Shown one piece after another: positions 1 to 11,754 of a stretch of DNA of 64,000 nucleotides. This stretch comes from Rhodocollybia butyracea. Taxonomy: Eukaryota; Basidiomycota; Agaricomycetes; Agaricales; Omphalotaceae. Numbering within the stretch: position 1 is the first letter of the stretch; every line of letters begins with the position of its first letter. The DNA lies in NCBI GenBank assembly GCA_015501585.1, contig JADNRY010000025.1, forward strand, positions 352,979-416,978, in the 5' to 3' direction. The notes under the pieces are model-generated. The model was not told the DNA's origin. It ran no database searches and was given only the letters and a program-made list of their open reading frames with translations. The translations under genes were made by a program, and so were the position numbers.

Positions 1-1
1 A

Positions 2-85
2 GCGCACAAATGTCCTCATCCTGGATGCAATAAGTCGTTCAGCAGGAGAGACAACCTAGGACAACACGTTCGGGTCCATCTCTGA
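2..85 (+). CDS. C2H2 zinc-finger protein, C-terminal end (partial)
   Basis: The window opens inside an exon on the + strand. Frame 2 reads HKCPHPGCNKSFSRRDNLGQ, then H-V-R-V-H-L and a TGA stop at 83-85. The spacing is a complete C2H2 finger: C-x4-C-x12-H-x3-H. The SRRDNLGQH stretch is the usual DNA-reading helix of fungal stress-type C2H2 regulators. Only the last finger and a one-residue tail are visible, so the gene lies mostly to the left and its identity cannot be given. The family acts as a nuclear sequence-specific DNA-binding factor. Confidence 0.75.
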   Translation, partial: AHKCPHPGCNKSFSRRDNLGQHVRVHL

Positions 86-817
86 TAAACAGTCGCTATT
101 CATACTGCACGTGCTAGATTACATTTCTCTATCGCAACGGCTATATCTTTATTCCTATTCCTCAATCATTGTGATTCGTTCTCGCCCATCTCTATCGCAC
201 CTCCGTTTCTCAATCTTGCGTTCCCTTACCATCGTTTCGCATCGAGTCTCGAATTCACACATCGAACCGTCATCATAGCTTATCCATCACTGAATCTGAA
301 CGAACCCCTTCCCAATCTATTTGTACCAAATGTAATATTGCAACTCAAAAATAACTACATTACTTGTCGGTATGTGGAACTCCCATACCTATCTATAACT
401 TACCATATCGTTTTGTTTCGCTCCTTAGGAGTCTCATCTGAGTAGAGTATTTGTTATGTAACATTTGAAAGATATCCATATGCACTTGTACCGTTACTGT
501 CTTGTTTTTTGTTCGACGTAAGGAGTCAAAAAAGTTTTAGCTGCAGTTTAGCTGTGCAGAACAAAATCGGCAATGCCAAAGCAAGATATATCTTCCGCAT
601 GTGGACATGAGCTGCGATAATAAGTTAACAATCAATGTAACCTTTGGGGAGGCCGTCCACAAACACAACGTTTACTCATAAACCGAATTCAAGCGTTCTT
701 CGAACCAACAAATTAGTGAACTAGTCAAGTTTCTGAATCAGTCTTGGTGGCTGTGCATTGTTTGGTATGTATCAACTTGATCAGTGACTTCATCTGAGCT
801 TATATCCGTACCACAAC
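86..817. other. Intergenic: 3' end of zinc-finger gene and upstream of fasciclin gene
   Basis: No coding signal seen. The first part is probably 3' UTR of the zinc-finger gene. A TTATAT stretch about 20 bp before the fasciclin ATG is the only promoter-like word. Confidence 0.4.
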
Positions 818-1622
818 ATGCGGCACCACTTCTCTTTCTTCGCTTTACTTTGCCTCGCTCCATTTTCTTCTGCTGGATCTCTACAGACTCCTCTTAATCC
901 TCCAGAATCCTTCCAAGCCCCGCAGTTACAGGTTAACAATATGCCTTCGCTCGCCGACCTCCTCACTATTGAATCCTCGGCTTCGATATTCTACTCTTAC
1001 GCAAGAGAGCTGTCGCTTAGCGAACTTTTCAGCCAACCTGCTGGGCTGACTGAGGATAATGGAAAGGGTGGTTTAACCTTGTTAGTACCGACTAACAAAG
1101 CGGTCATGGCAATGGAAAGAAAACCGTGAGTAGTAATGAGATCTTCAACTTCTAAGAAATTTTTTGCTTATCCTGTACGCCACATAGACATCAAGGACCT
1201 CCGCCAAAGGACAACGAGGATATCTCGATTTCTGAGGAGGAATTCTTTAGGAATTCAAAGGACAACGTTCTAAGATGGGTCCAAGCGCACGTAATCCCTG
1301 TAAGTTACCATCTTTTCATCTCTGTTTACTTCTTCTGCCATCTTTTATTGACCGTCACTGATAACAGACTTCGCCTTTGACTTTCCCCTTACCTTCAACT
1401 ACATATGATACCCTTCTTGACGGCAAATCTGTGACATTTTCTTCGGGCAATGTGGATGAAGAGGATTGGAAGAAGGTGACTGTCGAGGGTACACACATAT
1501 TAGATATGAAGCAGGTGTGTTGATTGTCGTTTTCACAAATCTGTCTTTCGGCTAACTGGACAATCGTTTAGGCGTCAAATGGTGTAATGTATATCATCGA
1601 CGGAACGATTAATACTTATTAA
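818..1622 (+). CDS. Secreted fasciclin (FAS1) domain protein
   Basis: Four exons: 818-1125, 1188-1299, 1368-1514 and 1572-1622, giving 205 residues with clean GT-AG junctions. The first 18 residues (MRHHFSFFALLCLAPFSSAG) look like a signal peptide. The rest is one FAS1 domain: LADLLTIESSASIFYSYARE, the H1 box TLLVPTNKAV, a short loop, VLRWVQAHVIP and the closing ILDMKQASNGVMYIIDGTI (H2-type). FAS1 proteins mediate cell-surface or cell-wall adhesion. A single-domain secreted form is common in agarics. No GPI signal is visible, so a soluble or wall-associated product is inferred. Confidence 0.8.
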
Positions 1623-3128
1623 GTGCGAGTGTACGACTTCCTATGTACTAGTAATGCAGTATTTTCTCTCTGGGGCGTCCTCATCGGAAAATGACTTCAC
1701 TACCGCCAGCTTGCGTCGAGTCAAATCAGCATATGAACATACTCAGTCAACACGGAGAAGATGCGCACTATATAGTCTCGCACGCCAGAATTCTTGAGAA
1801 TGAAGAGAGTCCTTCATTCACGCGCATCATGATGGTTTGGACTGCACCGCGCTATTGCTTGTTAACCACCCTCTTCAGTCACCTGTGGTATTTATTGCGA
1901 CAGGACAGGACAGGACAGGACAGGTCGTATGAAGAGTTCGTGGATGCACAAGATTCTGGCGCGTTGAACATATCTACTCCAGCTGATCTCTATCGTTTAT
2001 ATCCTCTTTTGCAGCGAGTGGCGTTTACGAAACCCAAGCGGCTTTATACAGTATAGAGCAGGGATATCCAACTGTGAATCTAGACCAGGAAATGATTTTT
2101 CAGCGGTGAATAATCGGCGAATCACATGGGAAAGACCGCGAACGCCACATTGTGGGCTCTCGTTGATATCAAGGTTACCTCTATCTGCCTCTACCACTGT
2201 ATAAAGCGCGAGTTGGTTCGTTGAATTTGGCATCTCTCTTCACAGAACTCGAAATTTTTCCACCCTGTAGTCGTGCTTGTGGATGATCCAAGTCGACCTA
2301 TTTTTATAAACGCCTTTCTCTGCGGTTCAAATTACATCACCGTGAGTGAATGATTTTTCTTCATTCTCGTGAATTTTTGGCTTGCGAGACTAACATCATA
2401 CCTCAAGTGCACGATTAATGCGATCCTGTCACGGTTCGACAGCATGAACAAGCTTCGTCTGCTGAAGCGCTGAGAGTTAGAACGCATATCCTGCCTCATA
2501 CGATCTACATCTGTCACTGCCTTATCCAGAGTACAAGATTTTGGATTCGACATGCCCTCCGACGACGACTCGTTATCCTCTGAATATGTATCCCTGGTCT
2601 CTAACATATCTCCTTGTGTTGATATCTATCAGTTGTGTTTTCTACAGTCAGAATTTTTTCCGACACGAGCTTCTTATGCATTCCAGTGCATTAATTCCTA
2701 AAACTTAAACCCAGTTCTAGAGGTTGGTGGTGGTAGTGGTGTAACCGACTTAGGAGCAGTCGTTGGAGATCGTTGTTTTCCTCCGTCTTGATTCTGGAGA
2801 AAAAAGTTTTGCAGAACGAATATACTTCATTTGGTCGGTCAAAGCGACAAATATCATCATTGGCACAATAGCTTGCTATGTGCAAAAAATATTGGGAGGT
2901 TTTAAGCCATGTACTCCTCATTAGGTGCCATCACGGTAGTGTTTACGAGCCAATGGCTGCTGTCTTGCATGGCAATACCGGGAAATATCTGAAGCCTGAG
3001 TGGAGAGTGCTGCACGCACAACGAAAGTTAGTGTATAAGTTCCCTGTTCAAAATAAACTGAATATACTTGAAAGTTTATCACTAGGTAGAATCGAATGGG
3101 ACCGAAACAACTATCGTTTACAATTTGT
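1623..3128. other. Intergenic, no gene recognised
   Basis: Only short, low-information ORFs on both strands. The one distinctive item is a five-copy GACAG tandem repeat, listed separately. Confidence 0.4.
1899..1923. repeat. (GACAG)5 pentanucleotide microsatellite
   Basis: Five exact tandem GACAG units. It lies in non-coding sequence and is likely length-variable. Confidence 0.85.
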
Positions 3129-5391
3129 TTACAATTCTGATACTAAAGATACTTTGAGTGGCATCACGGCCGCCTTTCCATCAGCAAAGGGCTGCAAGGT
3201 CGGAGATAAATGCTGAATAATCTTTGCCTCTGTACACTCAAATTCATATGAGCGCACCAGAACAGCGATAATTATCTTGAGTTCCAATACAGCTGGAATG
3301 AAAAATGCTTGGGAAGAAGCGATGAAAACGAAGATATGTAAGAGCTCACCGAGTCGATAACCAACGCAACTCCGTGGGCCGTCAGCTGCATAGTAAGAGC
3401 AAACCAGGCGGTTTATCTCAGTATATTGAAAAACATTAACGGGGATAAAAGGACACCACGTACAAAATGAAGATATATCGCCCACGGTCCATGAGGAAGC
3501 TTGTCAATGGGAGGGAGACCTCCAGGCTCGATCCATCGTTCAGGAATGAATTCGGATGCTTTACTGCCCCAAATGTGTTCATTAGAGTTGAGAACAGCCC
3601 AAGGAATCCGGAGCACCTGAACGTGTGAACAATAAGTTGAACAAACTGCAGTAGGGCCGGCGAACACAAACCTGTCCAGCTTTAACGGCAAACGAGGATA
3701 TCATTTCACCGCTCCTAGCATGAATAGTTTGGTTAAGAGGTATTATATCATCTTGAAGAGCTACGCGTTCTGCGGGTACACCAACAGGATACAGGCGTAA
3801 CCTAAAATTCAAAGCACTGATTGATTTGAAGTTCTAAAACAGAAGGATTTGGATTTGGGCAACATACCCTTCTTTTACTACAGCATTGAGATATTCAAGT
3901 GCAGTATTATTATTGTAATCAAGAGGGCAGAGCTTGAACTTCTTGCTGAAGCTTGCGTTGAATTGCAGGGCTTTGGACTAATTGAAGCAGTATGAGGTCA
4001 GAAGTGACTGCGCTTGTCTCATGCCCAGCCATCCTGCAAAGTTGGTCAGTCATAGTGCGAAGTTAGAAGATTCCACTCAACGCACAAGATGATTGTAATC
4101 TATCATGGAAACAGGAGTAAAACGAGTAAACTGCGAGGATACTAGGCTCTAGCAGGAGCAGCACAGACATTATCTAGCAGTTCAGTAGTAGATAGTTGAG
4201 CTACTGATTTTCCATCCATATTGTGATTGCCGTTGCGTAGAATAGACAATATATCGCCACTATCAAGCACATTTGTGTCTTGGGAGTTGTCTGATAGAAC
4301 TTTTCCTGCGAGTTCATGGACGAACTTCCTCACCACATGGTCTTGGAAGGCAGGTAAGGGTAACCTGACAATGAAAGGGAAAATATTCATCAAGATGGGT
4401 ACCACAAACCCTGCAAAAGTCTGTGATAGAACAACATCTTGATGCCAGGCAGAACTGATTGCTCTCGCTTCTGTACTCTCAAATTCATGTCCGAAACCGA
4501 CCCGTCCAATAATATCTAGACTGAGACTGCGTAGAAAATGTCCAAAATTTTCAACTAGAAAAACTTACGTGCAAGCGGACAGGAACCATATCTACGATGG
4601 TACTATTTCTCACGCCACCGGTACCAATCAAGGAAGAACGGAGATTTCGGGACATCTGCTACAACATATGAGCTCGCGTTGCTGTATGCAAAAGGTACTC
4701 ATCGACCTTGTCTACACAGGAGAATATACTGTCAGTCATTTCCTCGAGGGCACTTGACCTGAATCGATGTTAACAGCATGCTCATCGCAGGGAACTGAGT
4801 TCATACGTACGTGAATGCCGGTGCGAGCAGTCTGCGGTGGTATTTGTGATCTTCACCTTCGGCCCATGCAATACCCTTTCCAGCGACTCGGGCCACAAGC
4901 TGCAGAAACAACGGTGCTCTCGCTAAACACAAACGTACAAGGAGGTGATAAGTATCACCTAGAAAAGTTATGCAGAAGGAGACAGTGCACCATAAGTATC
5001 AGGGTTTTGCAATACGTGATGAGCAGCAGAGTTATCCCCCACAATGACCTGGTATTGGAGGAGAGTTTGGCTTGAATGGCACATACGATGTCAGGTCGAA
5101 ACAGTGCTGCTTTAATCTTATACACCAGCCCGAGCGATGCTGCCCACTTGAGGTACATTTCAAAAGCCTCATGCTTGAAACCTTCAAGCTCATGTCCCCA
5201 TATCCAGCTTGCTGAGTTCTGGAGTGCCCGTTGAGTAACCAGTCGAAGACATCAGAGGACCAACTTACTGGCGTTGGAAGCTTTTCCACTACATTCCGCT
5301 TTCGCTGTACATATTTCCAGAACAGGTAGGACATCCCAAGGACAAAAACACTAAGGGAAAACTTCAAGGAACTGTTGTCAATCATAATCAT
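3129..5391 (-). pseudogene. Cytochrome P450 (CYP), frame-disrupted copy
   Basis: Minus-strand, many-exon P450. The first exon (5391-5269) encodes a membrane anchor (SLSVFVLGMSYLFWKYVQ). Then come a WIWGHELEGFKHEAFEMYLK segment, WAEGEDHKYHRRLLAPAF, LDIIGRVGFGHEFEST, the I-helix AGHETS, the K-helix E-x-x-R in KEGLRLYP, FIPERW and the haem loop DGPRSCVGYRLG with its cysteine. The order matches ER-anchored fungal monooxygenases. Two one-base lesions break the frame. After EVQALPS an extra T (run at 3921-3922) separates it from DYNNNT. Before ISSFSDGPRS one G is missing from a G run (3481-3483). The C-terminal reading frame ends at 3129. The call is pseudogene, or an intact gene with assembly errors, since both lesions are in homopolymers. 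Confidence 0.65.
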
Positions 5392-6822
5392 TGGTCCAAA
5401 ACGTCCTGGTTGAACAAGAGAAGGTTAGGCATAAGGAGATGTGAGAGCAAAGAGAAGAGAGAAAATCGAGAATGTATTATTCATTTATATAAGTAGGTCT
5501 GGACAGATACAGTAAATTTATCCCAAACTATCAACAGTGACTTGATTGAGTTTATATCTATTCCATATCTGCGTTAATGAGTTCTTCCTAATCACCCGTA
5601 GAGATGACTTATATATGGGAACTTGAGGGTGGAAAAAATGATAGTCAAAGGTAATAACCGATTGAAATCTTGAAATCATTCTTGCTTCCTCATCAGCGAT
5701 GAAGTTCCTATAGTGTGCGACGTTAATCTTTAACATGAGAGCTCACGAAAATGTCCAATCATTAACGTACGATGACAAGTAGGGAACTGAGTAAGGTGGG
5801 ACTACGAAAACGAAATGTTAGAAACAGACATGATATTCTTGCAGTGTAAGGTAATTGCTCAAAATCCCTGCAAACCTTTATGTTTGGCCATCAGAGAAGG
5901 AACGCAAAAATGAGAACCGGCGTTGCTGAGGTCGAGACTCGTAAGTTTTTGGCCGAATCAAGGGACTTTACACTTTCATTAAAACTCTTCTCCGCCAGCC
6001 ACCGTAGTACAAGGCTTGTGTAGGCTTATCGTAATGAGATAGCACCTGGATGAACCCATAACGGGTCAACGTTATCGCAAAACAGAGATAACTCCCAACA
6101 ACGAAGCGCATACCATATAACCAACACCCTCGACCATAGCAAAGGGGGATAATCCTTCGTAGCGCTCAGTGTAACATCCGCCTCTGCGCCAGTCTTCCCC
6201 CGAGAATAAGGCAGTAAATTTTTTCTAGGGAGCACTGTGAATCGAGAGACGAAAGACAGGGCCTAAGGCACCATGGTAGTCGTCACAGACAAAGATTTCG
6301 TCGAATACGTGTACGACAGCGTTGCCGAAATCTTGACTGTGCTTGAGGGCAGGGGCAGCTTTCCCTTCAGTAATCTGACGAGTTTTCTGTGTGAGTTCAA
6401 AGCATACGTCTTCTTGATTTTAGGAAGCCCTTGGTCTTGGTTACACAGGAGAGTAGGCCTTTTCGTTTTCCCTTCCCGACGTCCTCATATTTATGACTGA
6501 AAGTGAGAGTATAAGATTAAACACGTGAGGCCGTGTGGCAGTACAAGTTGAACAGTGAACAAACGTCTTCAAGTTTCCTCCCATCGTCCATCTATTATTG
6601 GAAGTTGAACTCCATAAAGCTCTCAATTATCCTCATCGCATTGCCTGACACGTTGATACTTGGTAAATCTGGCCTTTATCCTGATAATTGCTTTGTTAAC
6701 GTTACTCTGAGTAGCAAACCGATTTGAAGATATTGAGAACTAGCAATTAGATTGAAGCAAGCAAAACAAGTCTTCTCCTTATACAAACTCAAGCTTAAGA
6801 ATCATCCCTTTAGGTAGACAAA
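5392..6822. other. Intergenic between divergent P450 (-) and MMS2-like gene (+)
   Basis: Short ORFs only, none with recognisable motifs. It must carry both promoters. No clear element stands out. Confidence 0.4.
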
Positions 6823-7638
6823 ATGGCCAAAAGTGAGTCATCCAGTCTCTTTCTCTTTCAATCGACAAGCACTTAAGCTTTCATCGAACTGCGATCTGCG
6901 GTCTTCCTATCGTTCATCATCTCACCCACTTCCCTTCTCGAATTACGCCTATATATATCCCGCTCTGGAATTCTGAACTCTTTCGTCAATAGTCCCTCGG
7001 AATTTCCGTTTACTCGAAGAACTCGAAAAAGGAGAGAAAGGTATCGGCGATGGATCATGTTCGTATGGACTAGAAGATTCGGACGATCTAATGATGACCT
7101 ACTGGACTGGGACAATTATCGGACCAGGTCATGTAAGACTTCAACATCGATATTCAATACTACTGTCGCTGATTTATACGCTCAATTACTTAGACCGTTC
7201 ACGAAAACCGGATTTACTCCTTAAAGATCTCCTGTGGTCCTAGTTATCCTGATCTTCCGCCAGTAGTGCAGTTCATCAGTAAGGTAAACATACCATTTGT
7301 TGATCAGGTTAGTACATTGTTTCACGGGGATTCTGGGGTTACTCATGATTCCTTCTACAATACATCCTTCTCCCTTCACACCGGCCTACTTTCGTCGTTT
7401 ATGCCACTACTTCCGAACTCCCTCTTTTCGAACAGAACAACGGCGATGTCGATCCCTCCAAGGTTGCTGTCCTCCGTGATTGGAACAGGGATAAGAATCT
7501 CGAAACTGTGTTGGTGGAAATGCGGAAGTACGTTTTTTCTTTCTTCCTCCCCTATCATGTCTGAAGGGTCCGTATAGGGAAATGGCGTCGTTCAACAATA
7601 GGAAGCTACCTCAACCTCCAGAAGGATCAACGTTTTGA
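6823..7638 (+). CDS. MMS2: Ubiquitin-conjugating enzyme E2 variant (Mms2/UEV type)
   Basis: Five exons: 6823-6832, 6993-7132, 7194-7307, 7436-7527 and 7578-7638, giving 138 residues, close to the usual UEV length. The first exon is only 10 nt (M-A-K plus one base). Readable segments are [20 protein letters not shown], the [13 protein letters not shown] core, [39 protein letters not shown] and [19 protein letters not shown] at the end. As in the family, there is no catalytic cysteine where active E2s have one. Mms2 pairs with Ubc13 to build K63-linked ubiquitin chains on PCNA in post-replication repair. Function here is inferred from strong family resemblance. Confidence 0.92.
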
Positions 7639-8195
7639 TCTTATCTAGTGCATGTAGTATGGTGAAGATGTATGATACAACGCATGAATGACTCATCTAT
7701 CTTTTTGGCTATTCAACAGCAGTTATTGCCCGTTCTGTTCTGTCAGTTAGGTCTTGATCAGACGATGTTGAGCTTATGGGGCCCCGTGTTCTGCGGCACT
7801 GTTTACTGAAATCGAACTTCCGTGTACCTATGCCTCCTCCAGCATGAGTGTCCGATATGGTTTAATATGCTTTGTCAGTCTTCGTTTTCTCATCCCTATC
7901 AATACTCTTACCATATCAGGTAGTCAAAATTTCTACCGTAAACACGATAAGGGCATCGATTGAGCTTGATTAAGAGCTTGGAGACACTTTCGGCGGTATT
8001 AAAGCCCGAATCCTGATCCCTCTTCATACACGGAATGTAAAAGTAATCTGCGCCAACCTAAATGGTACTTTCTCACTGCGGTCGAGTCAGCGGTCGAGTC
8101 ATCTTCCAGCTTCTTAGGCTTTCGATGTGCTTCTTCAAGCAGGATATATATATCCAAATATTCCACTTCTCACACCTCTTCATCTCGCCCTTATC
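7639..8195. other. Intergenic, MMS2-like 3' region and next promoter
   Basis: No gene seen. It contains the palindromic TATA element listed next. Confidence 0.4.
8142..8155 (+). promoter_or_regulatory. Palindromic TATA element
   Basis: GGATATATATATCC, a perfect 14-bp palindrome 40 bp before the ATG at 8196. A natural TATA-box candidate for the gene that follows. Confidence 0.45.
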
Positions 8196-9199
8196 ATGCC
8201 TATGAGATCTCCAGTGACAGTCAGTGAAATCGACACCGCAACTCGTGCTACAATCGCAGCACTCAAATCGCTGAATCTTGATTGTTGCCTCGTGGGCAGC
8301 GTCGCATGTTCTGCCTATGGAATGTCCAGGGTGCCCAATGTGAGTTCACTGACTCTAGTGCTTGCTACGAAACTCATCGGTATTTCTGTAGGACATTGAT
8401 ATGGTCGTATTAACCTCGGAATATACCCAAGAGGAACTCAAAGATCGCCTAGTTCGACACAACGCGAGGTTTTATCTCGTGGCTTCCAAAGATCTATCCG
8501 CAACCTATCGGATTCTTTGGTTCAGACTTGACGGCTTTCATCGATCTTGTAAGATCGATTTACTCTTTCCAGGTATAATGAACATCCCCTCGGTGGCTCC
8601 GAAACGCATCTATCGAGTAGGACGAGAGGGTGTGGCAAATAGTGGCAATTATTTGTCGTAAGTGCTACGATTTCGTTCAGGCTTGTTTTCGGCCTTTGAG
8701 TTCTGAACTCTGATACACGTCTTAGCTACCTTGCAGCCGATTATCCGCTCATGCCTTTCCTCCCTTTGTTACTTCTTAAGCTTCAAGCTTGGCAGGATCA
8801 CGGAGAGTCCACCAAGCTTTACATGCGTACAAAGCAACCGACCGACGTACAAGACATTCGGGAGTTACTTCAATTGGCCGAGAGGAGGTATGCGATTAGC
8901 ACCAGCACTAGAAACGTCCGTTATGGTGAGAGGATCCCAAAATCTGTCCTCGAGCATGAATATATCTGCTTGGCTTAACCCAGAGTTTACTGGACAGAGA
9001 AATTCCATATCTTCCCGACTCGTTTGTGAGGGATGCAAGAGTTAGGGTCAGGAAGTTCATGAGACTTCACCCATGGTCTGCGAAGCAGTGGAAATCGATC
9101 GGGTTCGAGGTTGAAACTGGCGTGCGCGATAATGTCAGAGGATTGGAGAGTATGAGGGGACTGGAAAGTATGATGAGATCACTGGCACTAGATTATTAG
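8196..9199 (+). CDS. Nucleotidyltransferase-fold protein, fungal conserved
   Basis: Four exons: 8196-8339, 8392-8657, 8726-8887 and 8986-9199, giving 261 residues. The N-terminal part has the nucleotidyltransferase signature: a G-S loop (LVGSVACSAYG), then NDIDMVV with the paired aspartates reconstituted across intron 1, then a later acidic strand CKIDLLF. The last exon was recovered from a second in-frame acceptor and reads LLDREIPYLPDSFVRDARVR. Many basidiomycetes carry such short nucleotidyltransferase-like proteins of unknown substrate. They resemble the AbiEii/MNT superfamily only in fold motifs. An in-frame ATG exists at 8127. I chose 8196 because it follows the TATA element at the right distance. 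Confidence 0.6.
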
Positions 9200-10392
9200 G
9201 AATATTCCAGTATCGCAGCAGTAAATATAGTAGATGCAAGCTGTACTGAGCTGAAGCTAGTGATGTAATCGTATGAAAGATACCACTTATGTTACATATA
9301 GCACCAAAAAACGGCCTAGCTGATTGAGGTTTGCGTTCCCATGTCGACGAGAGGATGGGTTGGCTCATGTCCTAAGTCTGTACATGCGGCGCAGAAATCA
9401 AGTTTTTTCAAGTTGGGAAAAGAGAAAAAAAAGAGAAAAGAGAGAGAGATCATATACATATACCTTCGTCACCTGCACACCTTTTTTCCACTGAAAATGC
9501 ACTTTTCAGCTTAAAGCTCAGCTCGCTATGAATACAATCAAGATGATTCTAAGTTGCCGGTGCTTCCCGAGTGAAGTCATTTAGTCCCAAGTCGTTTACG
9601 GCATTTGACTTAGGACCTAGCCAATCGTTTTCAAGATTTTATAAATCGGCAGCGGCAGAAGAATGTCTTTACCCGAACTATCCAAGACTTAATGATCTCA
9701 TAAGGTTAATAAAAGACTGATGGCTCAGTGGTTAACACTCCGGCGTGTCGGTAGTTACTAATGAATTTGTCAATTTTTGCTCAAAACGTGTCCAAGTTCA
9801 AGTCCCGCAATAGTTTTGCTTTTGCTATCATAAACCGCGCAACTGATCGTTCAAATGGTAATACCAACAGAATGTAAAAACATTGCTAATTTTTCTTGAA
9901 ATTTTTCTTGAGGAGCGAGAAAGATTCAGTGGTGGACCTGAGTGATTTTGACTTCTGAATTCAATGTGAAATACTACTACTTTCTCTGGAAATTTTCTTC
10001 CCTGTGCTAATGCACAGTCCTACTCAGATTGTACTAGGGCTAGCAACTATTTTCTCTCTCGTACACAGTATTTGTACTGATTCCCGGGATAGAACGGGAC
10101 TGATGTCATTAAGCGCCCATCAATCAAGTCCCAAGTACTTGGGCGTGTACAGACATGGGCTAAGGGCCGATGGGTTCAGCTCTATGGGTTTGATCTAATC
10201 AAGTAAGCGGCATAACTTGAATGCAGCTCGGAACAGCTTGCGTCCTCCAATCACCTTCTTGGGTATACTTACTTTTGCTGACTAGCTGCCGGTTTGCATA
10301 CGTCTCGAGTGCCGCCAGATCGTTGAATATTTATACCGTCATTGGCATACTTAGTCGCGGCGTGTTTCTTAGCAAATTTTTTAAGAACACCA
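9200..10392. other. Intergenic with purine tract and tRNA-like fragment
   Basis: It holds a purine-rich tract at about 9418-9450 and the tRNA-like remnant at 9715-9815. The rest shows nothing recognisable. Confidence 0.4.
9715..9815 (+). repeat. tRNA-like remnant (possible SINE head)
   Basis: TGGCTCAGTGG at 9721-9731 matches a Pol III A box and GTTCAAGTCC at 9796-9805 matches a B box. The spacing is longer than in a plain tRNA, and the acceptor arms do not pair. A tRNA-derived SINE head or a tRNA pseudogene is more likely than a working tRNA. Confidence 0.4.
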
Positions 10393-11617
10393 ATGGATCC
10401 AGTTCTGATCGTTGCTCCGATTATCCTTGCCTTAGCCTCGATAGCCACACCTTTTGGGGGTGTACTTGTTCGTTATAGAGTGCTCTATACTCCTAATCCC
10501 GGGATTCAAATTCAAGAAGATGTGCAGAACCGTGAAGGTCTGTTCAACTTGTAGTAAGTAATTCCGCTAATGTAATACTTACCATAATAGATCAAGGGGA
10601 CAGTCACGTCGGATACTTTACAATAATGAAGAGAGTCATACGCATTGAAGTACGCATTTTACACAGATTTCATTTGGCAAAACTCACTTCAAGTACATAC
10701 GTCTACAGGGCTGGGCTGGCTTATTCAAGGGGTTTAGTGTGTTGAAATTGATCTCAATCTAATACTATTCGCATTGACGATTTCCTTTTCTAGTTCCAAC
10801 TCTTGGTTTTGTCCTTTTCGTTTTTGTTTTGATGAGCACTCTTCCCCGGCAGAAATATCCCGATCCCAATCTGGCGTTGATCTTTCCCCCAAAAAGCATT
10901 GCCGTCATTTTCTTCGGGGTGCTAGCGGGCCTTCCGCTTGAGATCCTGAAAATTCGGTGAGTAGATGCTAAACTACTACTTCAGACTAGAGCTTATATTT
11001 TACAGAGCTATCGTCACATCCCACAAACTCTCTATCTTAGGCTTCCGCAATTCACTAAAAGTTCTGCTCACCCCATACGAGCGTCGTCGTCCGTGGACAC
11101 TTTACACAGCGCCCGGCCTTGTACTCGCCTTCATCCTTCTGTTGGTGATAAGGACTGCCTTTTTGGTGGCGACCTTATGGTTCCTCGTCCCAATCCTCCT
11201 CCGACCTGAAGAGAGACAAAATCCGTTGTTCACTGGCACAATTATAGGTTACAGTTTATCATTCTTGGCCCTTGCCATCATTATTGCACCATTAGAAGTC
11301 ATCGTCATAAGACTCTCAGTTCAACGCAACTTTGGCGATGAAACCTCGAGCACAAGCTCGGAAGTCGAGCCTTTGCTAGAGAGTAGTCATCCAAGAGAAG
11401 ATGTAAGTGAGCATGTAATCTTGTAGGTCTTCAATTTCGTATTAAGGCAGAATCCTCAGTTGACACGGGTATATTTAGGATGCGCAAGGACACGATGGCC
11501 CCCTACACTGGACTAGTTGATACTGTACGAAAAATCGGGGATGAAGAAGGGTGGAAAACGCTTTTCCGGGGCTGGAAGATCAGTCTAATGCTGCCTCATT
11601 ACTTGATTTACCAGTGA
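10393..11617 (+). CDS. Mitochondrial-carrier-like membrane protein
   Basis: Six exons: 10393-10553, 10604-10649, 10709-10736, 10794-10956, 11006-11422 and 11479-11617, in frame throughout, 317 residues. Carrier-type repeat ends are visible twice: RVIRIEGWAGLFKGFIPTLG after the second intron, and YTGLVDTVRKIGDEEGWKTL followed by FRGW near the C-terminus. Several hydrophobic segments lie between (APIILALASIATPFGG; LVLAFILLLVIRTAFLVATL; GTIIGYSLSFLALAIIIAPL). It looks like a divergent SLC25-family protein of the inner mitochondrial membrane. The substrate cannot be read. The last splice (11423-11478) is the least certain; without it the protein ends at 11426. Confidence 0.6.
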
Positions 11618-11754
11618 AGCAAGGAAGTAAGGAAAATATTCAGGTCCCAGCCTAGTTCTGTAAACTACCCATCTCATTTGTCATTAATACCCATCGTATT
11701 CATCTTGATCAATACTCCGCAAGCGGTCGCCCTCGCTCTCCAATTCGAACCACT

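Noticed and set aside
1691..2056. 121-residue + strand ORF spanning the GACAG repeat
   Set aside because: No family resemblance, repeat-derived D-R-T-G-Q segment, no splice partners.
2332..2607. 91-residue minus-strand ORF with a hydrophilic, acidic start
   Set aside because: Could be an exon of a small gene, but no partner exons or recognisable motif were found.
9715..9815. Functional tRNA gene
   Set aside because: A and B boxes are present but the spacing and acceptor pairing do not give a cloverleaf.
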